Source: Clostridia bacterium (GTDB taxonomy: Bacteria > Bacillota > Clostridia > Christensenellales > Borkfalkiaceae). Taken from it: a DNA stretch of 60,653 bases. Positions 60,157-60,653 of the stretch are shown piece by piece; the stretch's first letter is position 1, and each line of letters begins with the position of its first letter. The notes beneath the pieces were generated by a model. The model had not been told where the DNA came from. It searched no databases and saw nothing but the letters and a program-made list of their open reading frames with translations. The stretch spans positions 1 to 60,653 of the forward strand of contig JAGHIT010000090.1 in NCBI GenBank assembly GCA_017887095.1. Direction: 5' to 3'. The translations under genes and the position numbers were made by a program.

Positions 60157-60653
60157 TTACGACCCAAAGACGTAGCTGTCGAGATCGCTCAGGTCGACTG
60201 CATCGTGCACGTCGTCCCAGAACGCGGTGTAGAACACCTGCGAGAAGGTAAGGTTGCCGATCGCTTCCTGCGTTGCAAGGTCGGTCGAGCTGGGCGTCGT
60301 GCTTGCCGTGGAGCCGGTGTAGTACTGCGAGAGGATGTCGCGCGTCGTGTTAAATTCGCGTTCGACCATCGTTCCGATCGCATTGAGATTTGATTCGGTG
60401 ACGGTGGTGCCGTCCACGACCAGCTTTGCGACCTCGGAAGCCATGTACTGCTGATGATAGAGCGAGACGCTGTCGCCTGCCTCATAGACCAGAGCGCCCG
60501 TATCGTTGCCGGCGACGCCCATTTCCGCGGGATCGGCGTGGGTGCATGCCCAAGCCCAGCCCTTGATGGATGCGCGCAGGAATGCCCTGACCGTATCCTG
60601 GTTTGCCGCCGCCCACTCGCTGTCCACAAACAGGCAGTCCTCCATCATCGCGA
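60157..60653 (-). CDS. C-terminal part of an NMT1/THI5-like ABC substrate-binding protein
   Basis: The last 165 codons of a gene that continues past the right window edge; the frame is open at 60653. The visible part has MMEDCLFVDSEWAAANQD followed by VRAFLRASIKGWAWA. This matches the region of NMT1/THI5-like and SsuA-type binding proteins in which a residue run after -x-NP/QDTV-x-x-F-L-A leads into GW. Such proteins capture pyrimidine precursors, riboflavin or organosulfonates. With dihydropyrimidinase next to it, a pyrimidine or hydantoin ligand is the most likely, by context only. The C-terminal 60 residues are variable and acidic. Confidence 0.8.
   Translation of the reverse strand, partial: AMMEDCLFVDSEWAAANQDTVRAFLRASIKGWAWACTHADPAEMGVAGNDTGALVYEAGDSVSLYHQQYMASEVAKLVVDGTTVTESNLNAIGTMVEREFNTTRDILSQYYTGSTASTTPSSTDLATQEAIGNLTFSQVFYTAFWDDVHDAVDLSDLDSYVFGS

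Overview
The window looks like chromosome from a spore-forming-lineage Bacillota, most likely a gut-type Clostridia. The reasons are a sporulation protein of the YunB family, a clostridial-type MurG (HESD rather than HEQN motif), the pth-mfd-foldase gene order, many Gram-positive lipoproteins with an FAAC-type lipobox, and AT-rich sigma-A promoters in moderately GC-rich coding DNA. The surface-protein style (InlB-type and BspA-type repeats behind FAAC lipoboxes) recalls Christensenellales/Borkfalkiaceae genomes, but that placement is an impression and not a result. I see no phage, transposase, CRISPR array or rRNA.

Layout. 0-1 kb: the start of a minus-strand regulator-like gene with a hairpin-rich leader, and tRNA-Thr. 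1-11 kb: housekeeping genes, namely murG (+), then on the minus strand prs, pth, mfd, a parvulin foldase lipoprotein, uppP, a YjzC-like small protein and yunB. 11-20 kb: one minus-strand operon with an AsrC-like sulfite reductase followed by hemA, sirC, hemC, cobA/hemD, hemB and hemL, then an esterase and a Gfo/Idh oxidoreductase. No gene for protoheme synthesis follows, so the pathway appears built to make siroheme for the reductase at its head. 20-25 kb: a large orphan lipoprotein and an L-cysteine desulfidase (cyuA) that may be read from a leaderless mRNA.

25-37 kb carries redox and surface genes. Two plus-strand genes encode a CXXC-tailed membrane protein and a polyferredoxin fused to an outside TlpA-type thioredoxin, which could carry electrons across the membrane in one chain. 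They are followed by a GNAT, a TetR gene with a frame-disrupted coiled-coil surface protein, and two very large lipoproteins. One of these carries its own CTWC redoxin, and the two share a domain.

37.5-57.3 kb is a run of minus-strand genes that reads as a proteolysis and peptide-import island: a 2688-residue subtilisin-like surface protease with BspA-type leucine-rich repeats and an embedded rubredoxin-like four-cysteine module, two InlB/BspA-type lipoproteins, and a complete oligopeptide ABC transporter (oppA-B-C-D-F) with oversized subunits. The protease would cut protein outside and the transporter would import the products.

57.9-60.6 kb is visibly more GC-rich and carries pyrimidine-catabolism genes: dihydropyrimidinase, an NMT1/THI5-like substrate-binding protein (cut by the window edge), and an in-frame chimera of an Fe-S/PreA N-terminus with the C-terminal third of an M20-type amidohydrolase, probably left by a deletion or an assembly join.

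The strongest leads are the PreA/amidohydrolase chimera, the CTT-TGA frameshift site in the coiled-coil gene, the rubredoxin-like module inside the protease, and the ferredoxin-TlpA fusion.
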